Notes under the pieces: model-generated
Told to the model about the DNA's origin: nothing
Databases searched by the model: none
The model's input: only the letters and a program-made list of their open reading frames with translations
From: Henricia sp. BOLD:AAB3569
Taxonomy: Eukaryota; Echinodermata; Asteroidea; Spinulosida; Echinasteridae
DNA: 64,000 nt
Direction: 5' to 3'
NCBI GenBank assembly: GCA_037783545.1
Contig: JBBELK010000093.1
Coordinates: forward strand, 1,550,001 to 1,614,000
Program-made: the position numbers and the translations under genes
Part shown: positions 61,175 to 64,000 of the stretch, one piece after another
How the letters are laid out: each line of letters starts with the position of its first letter
Position numbering within the stretch: position 1 is the stretch's first letter

Positions 61175-61194
61175 TTCAGAAATTTATTGTACAT

Positions 61195-61200
61195 AATAAA
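61195..61200 (+). promoter_or_regulatory. poly(A) signal AATAAA
   Basis: Twenty bases after the stop codon, so the 3' UTR would be very short (roughly 40 nt). T-rich sequence follows. Confidence 0.65.
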
Positions 61201-61428
61201 ATACTTGTTTCCAGCTCCGAGTCCACAGGCAAAGTGGGAAATACAACAGTTTCAGTGATATTTTACTTGTAAATAGTACATCGGAAAGTTGCTATAATGA
61301 ATAGCACACATAACAGACATTCTCCTGCTATAGTGAATATCACAACAGATAGTCTTGGTGCAAGATACTCCCAACCAACCATCACCAAGAGAGGGTGTCA
61401 TACATACTGACTCTTGGGACAAGTTCAA

Positions 61429-61682
61429 TAGACCTTTATCACGGTGCGTCCATCTTTGTCTTGTTCCCCATAGTACGATCAGTGCATCTGCGCGATAGCG
61501 CGTGTATCTCCCGTTGAGATTCATGTGTGCACGCTCTCTTGATCGCACAACGCCTGTGCCATTGTGATGCACACAATAAACAATTTAAAAATGGGACCAA
61601 ACTATTTTGTGCAAGCCTCGCTTTGGTTACATTCATTTTAATAGGGGAAAAGGGAAGATGGCCGCACCGTGATAAAGGTCTA
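61429..61682. mobile_element. TAGACCTTTATCACGG MITE, copy 2
   Basis: Terminal repeats as in copy 1; ttcaa directly repeated at 61424-61428 and 61683-61687. Confidence 0.85.
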
Positions 61683-61899
61683 TTCAAGACTATAGTTTGA
61701 CTGTTTCCTACCAAATGCACTTCAGTCAACGATGGTTAGTCGTGTCTGGTTGACCATTTAGAAGTAGCCCACAAGCTGGTTACTGGTACCCATCATGGCA
61801 CAGGACAGACCAGTGGTTGACACCAGTCGTCAATCGAACTTGCTCTGTGACCTCTACCTAAAATTATGTAGAGATCAACAGAAAATTTACCCTAGGCAA

Positions 61900-62155
61900 T
61901 AGACCTTTATCACGGTGCGTCCATCTTTGTCTTGTTCCCCACTGCATAGTACGTGTCAGGCATGATCAGTGCATGTCTGCGCGAGTGGTCCTCCGTTGTT
62001 GTTTTGAGAGAATCAATGTCCGCGCTGCGATTGTGATGCACACAATGAAAATTGTTAACACGGGGTCAAACTATTTTATTTCGGCAAGCCTCGCTTTGGT
62101 TACGTTCATTTTAATAGGGGAAAAGGGAAGATGGCCGCACCATGATAATGGTCTA
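61900..62155. mobile_element. TAGACCTTTATCACGG MITE, copy 3
   Basis: Right tip altered (ccatgataatggtcta). Only 217 bp from copy 2, same orientation. Confidence 0.82.
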
Positions 62156-62600
62156 TAGCATCCAGGATGATGAGCAGGCCAGCCTGACAACTGTGCACTT
62201 AAGCATGTGTGATTTTAGCCTTGTGTCATAGGTATTTACAGCATAATGAGGCATGCTTGAAATGTGCTCGGACTTTCCTGAGCAGAGTGTGGAAAAAGGT
62301 CCCAAGATCTACTGTGCATAAAGCTAGCCAGTACATTTGGCGACGGTTAATTGGAACAATCCATAATGTATCGTTCTACACCAAGACTACAACACGAATG
62401 ATTTACTACGGATTCAGAGCTGGATTCAACCATATCTGAAATTGTTTTACTTGTGCAGTGATTCTTATTTTTCACCAAAAAAATGATTTAGTTTGTGTTA
62501 TATCTTTGTGAAATTGCCGATTTGTGTGTGATTCCTACTGAACATTGTATTCTGCGTGTGTAGCCGTCCTAGTTATCTGTGCATGCACATGTATTCAATT
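62156..62600. other. intergenic, nothing firm
   Basis: A 76-codon frame at 62209-62439 has no family resemblance I recognise and no support. Confidence 0.4.
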
Positions 62601-62601
62601 A

Positions 62602-62762
62602 CAGTAAACTCTCATTGTAGCGCTCTTCAAGGGACTGAAATAACTTGAGCTTTATATCCAGAGAGTGCTATATCCAGTGCATACACAATGCAGAGAATAA
62701 TGGCTGGGACTTAGAAAAAGGAGCTTTATATCAGGGGGTGTTATAACGAGAGTTTACTGTAC
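62602..62762. mobile_element. 161-bp TACAGTAAACTCTC element
   Basis: Ends tacagtaaactctc / gagagtttactgta with TA edges; tip resembles the 24193-24632 element. Confidence 0.75.
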
Positions 62763-62971
62763 ATGGTAAGCCCATAGTATTATGCACAGATGTCTTCATA
62801 CATGTAAATTATCTGTGCTCACAGCAAATTTCATCTTTGCCCATTCATTGGCTTTCAAATGAGTCGTGGAATATAACTTCAGCAACCTGGGAAAAACATC
62901 TGTTTTTGTTGTGTCTCTGTACGTGTACGTCATGTGCATTGATATTTAAAAAAGAGCCTTAAAATAACTTA

Positions 62972-62985
62972 GTTGCCATAGCAAT
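62972..62985 (+). promoter_or_regulatory. RFX X-box-like site
   Basis: GTTGCCATAGCAAT fits the palindromic X-box (GTTRCCATRGYAAC) at all but the last base. A second half-site (caatgcctagcaac, minus strand) lies at 63113-63126. Confidence 0.4.
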
Positions 62986-63058
62986 GGTTCTATACGTTAA
63001 CGCCGGGATTATTTCAAACATTGCTGTCCGTAGGCGCGGGTTTATTTTTAGTTGAAAC

Positions 63059-63151
63059 ATGGAGTGCGGAAAACAACTGAACTCATTAACCATTGCTATG
63101 CTATTGTTTTTACAATGCCTAGCAACAAACAGTCTTGTTGCTTTATGCTAA
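63059..63151 (+). CDS. possible first exon or tiny ORF with signal-peptide-like start
   Basis: Thirty codons: MECGKQLNSL, then hydrophobic TIAMLLFLQCLA, ending ...ALC-TAA. It sits 75-90 bases after the X-box-like site. No clear donor or homologue; chance is quite possible. Confidence 0.15.
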   Translation: MECGKQLNSLTIAMLLFLQCLATNSLVALC

Positions 63152-63413
63152 TCTCTCCTACGGCGAACACGGTATTCATTGTGTACTTTACACCTGGCAC
63201 GTGCACCACATAGCACAAATTTTGTCTGGTCAAGAAAATACATCAGTACACCAGATGCTATACATGCTAAATTAGCGTAGAAGTACTGCATCACTCTTGT
63301 AATAAGTGCGATTCTGAGATGAAGTGTGTGATACAAATTTCTTACAGCCAAACTTGTCTATAATAACCACTATACAAAGGTTGCACTAGCAATTTATACA
63401 CATGCCGCTTTCG

Positions 63414-63742
63414 ATGACGTAGAACATCCGGCAATGTGTGGTGGTCAACAGTCGCACGCGTAAAAAATACTCACCAGCGTATTTTCATTTCACACACGCG
63501 TTGCGATACGTTCAAAATATTAAGCATGCAGTCGGCTTGTAATCACGAAAGTGCTTCTACTTGAGCGCGATTTTTAGCCTGAAGAAAGACATTTTTATCT
63601 TTATTGATGCAACGGAGGTAAGTGCAACCAATTCGCTTTTCTTGCTCTGTTTGCCAGTTATTACTCGAGCCACGTTGGTCATAAAAAATGCCCACCAAAA
63701 TGGTGGATGGAAGGCATGACGTCACCGGAAAGCAATCAATAG
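63414..63742. mobile_element. TATTGATTGCTTTCCG MITE, left tip missing
   Basis: cgtagaacatccgg, cgtaaaaaatactc, then ccaccaaaatggtggatgg and ggaaagcaatcaata. Confidence 0.7.
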
Positions 63743-64000
63743 ACAAGTTTTGCTGTATTAATCATAATCTGCCTTAACTTGAAGGTGTTTTATTCTTGAC
63801 ATTATTTGCTTTATCAGTTAAGCATATTTCCAATTCCTGAATCCCCATTTCAAAATATTTTTTGACTTGTGCATAATATGCCTCGAGTGTTTTCACATTA
63901 TAGTGATGCTCCTTAAAATAAACGACTTGCCAAAAATTGTTGAAAGTCCGTCCAAATGCTATTAATTTATTTGGTAATTCACTGTGTAATTCTTTCCAAT
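63743..64000. other. intergenic end of window, nothing recognised
   Basis: AT-rich, no feature seen. Confidence 0.4.

Noticed and set aside
1-64000. CRISPR arrays, operons, ribosome binding sites, rRNA
   Set aside because: None seen; the spliced gene and the SINEs and LINEs show a eukaryotic nuclear genome. The tandem repeats lack spacer structure.
1-64000. Retroviral, LTR or Polinton-type fossils
   Set aside because: No paired long terminal repeats, capsid, integrase or polymerase-like segments recognised; the only retroelements seen are LINE, SINE and one Penelope-like piece.

Overview
The window is eukaryotic nuclear DNA, AT-rich, with introns, tRNA-derived SINEs, CR1/L2-type LINE tails and a very dense load of short inverted-repeat DNA elements. 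An invertebrate deuterostome fits best (echinoderm favoured, hemichordate or lancelet possible). This is inferred from gene family and repeat style; no species-specific sequence was recognised.

One host gene on the + strand spans almost the whole window. I traced 52 coding exons from 604 to 61174. Every exon is bounded by AG and GT (one GC donor), the codon phases agree at all 51 junctions, and together they give 6620 nt with no internal stop (about 2205 residues plus a stop). The 5' end, and any ankyrin repeats, lie upstream of the window. The C-terminal half is a continuous coiled coil that I recognise as the ANKRD26 / CCDC144 / POTE family (DUF3496-type C-terminus, ending in a KNY-hydrophobic tail). 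Known vertebrate ANKRD26 is a centriole distal-appendage protein.

Layout: 604-10560, twelve small exons encode an acidic, Ser/Pro-rich, disordered region with repeated tryptophan-in-acid motifs. 16447-18227 is one 1.78-kb exon encoding a Glu/Lys/Arg coiled coil with an internal 112-residue tandem duplication. 19339-21007 is an acidic linker. 21791-58119 holds 34 short exons of regular coiled coil. 59272-61174 is the C-terminal tail, stop codon and poly(A) signal. From 61200 to 64000 there is no firm gene, only repeats and one promoter-like stretch with an RFX-type X-box.

The introns are a museum of non-autonomous DNA transposons. I see about ten multi-copy families plus many single hairpins, several with target-site duplications (8-bp hAT-like, TTAA-like, TA-like) and several nested. 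No intact transposase, and no virus-like or LTR element, was recognised. Notable oddities are a 110-bp duplicated piece of exon 4 inside intron 7, SINEs fused head-to-head into palindromes, a histone-mRNA-like stem-loop in an intronic repeat, a GC-AG intron next to a LINE-modified acceptor, and empty/occupied site pairs that date insertions.
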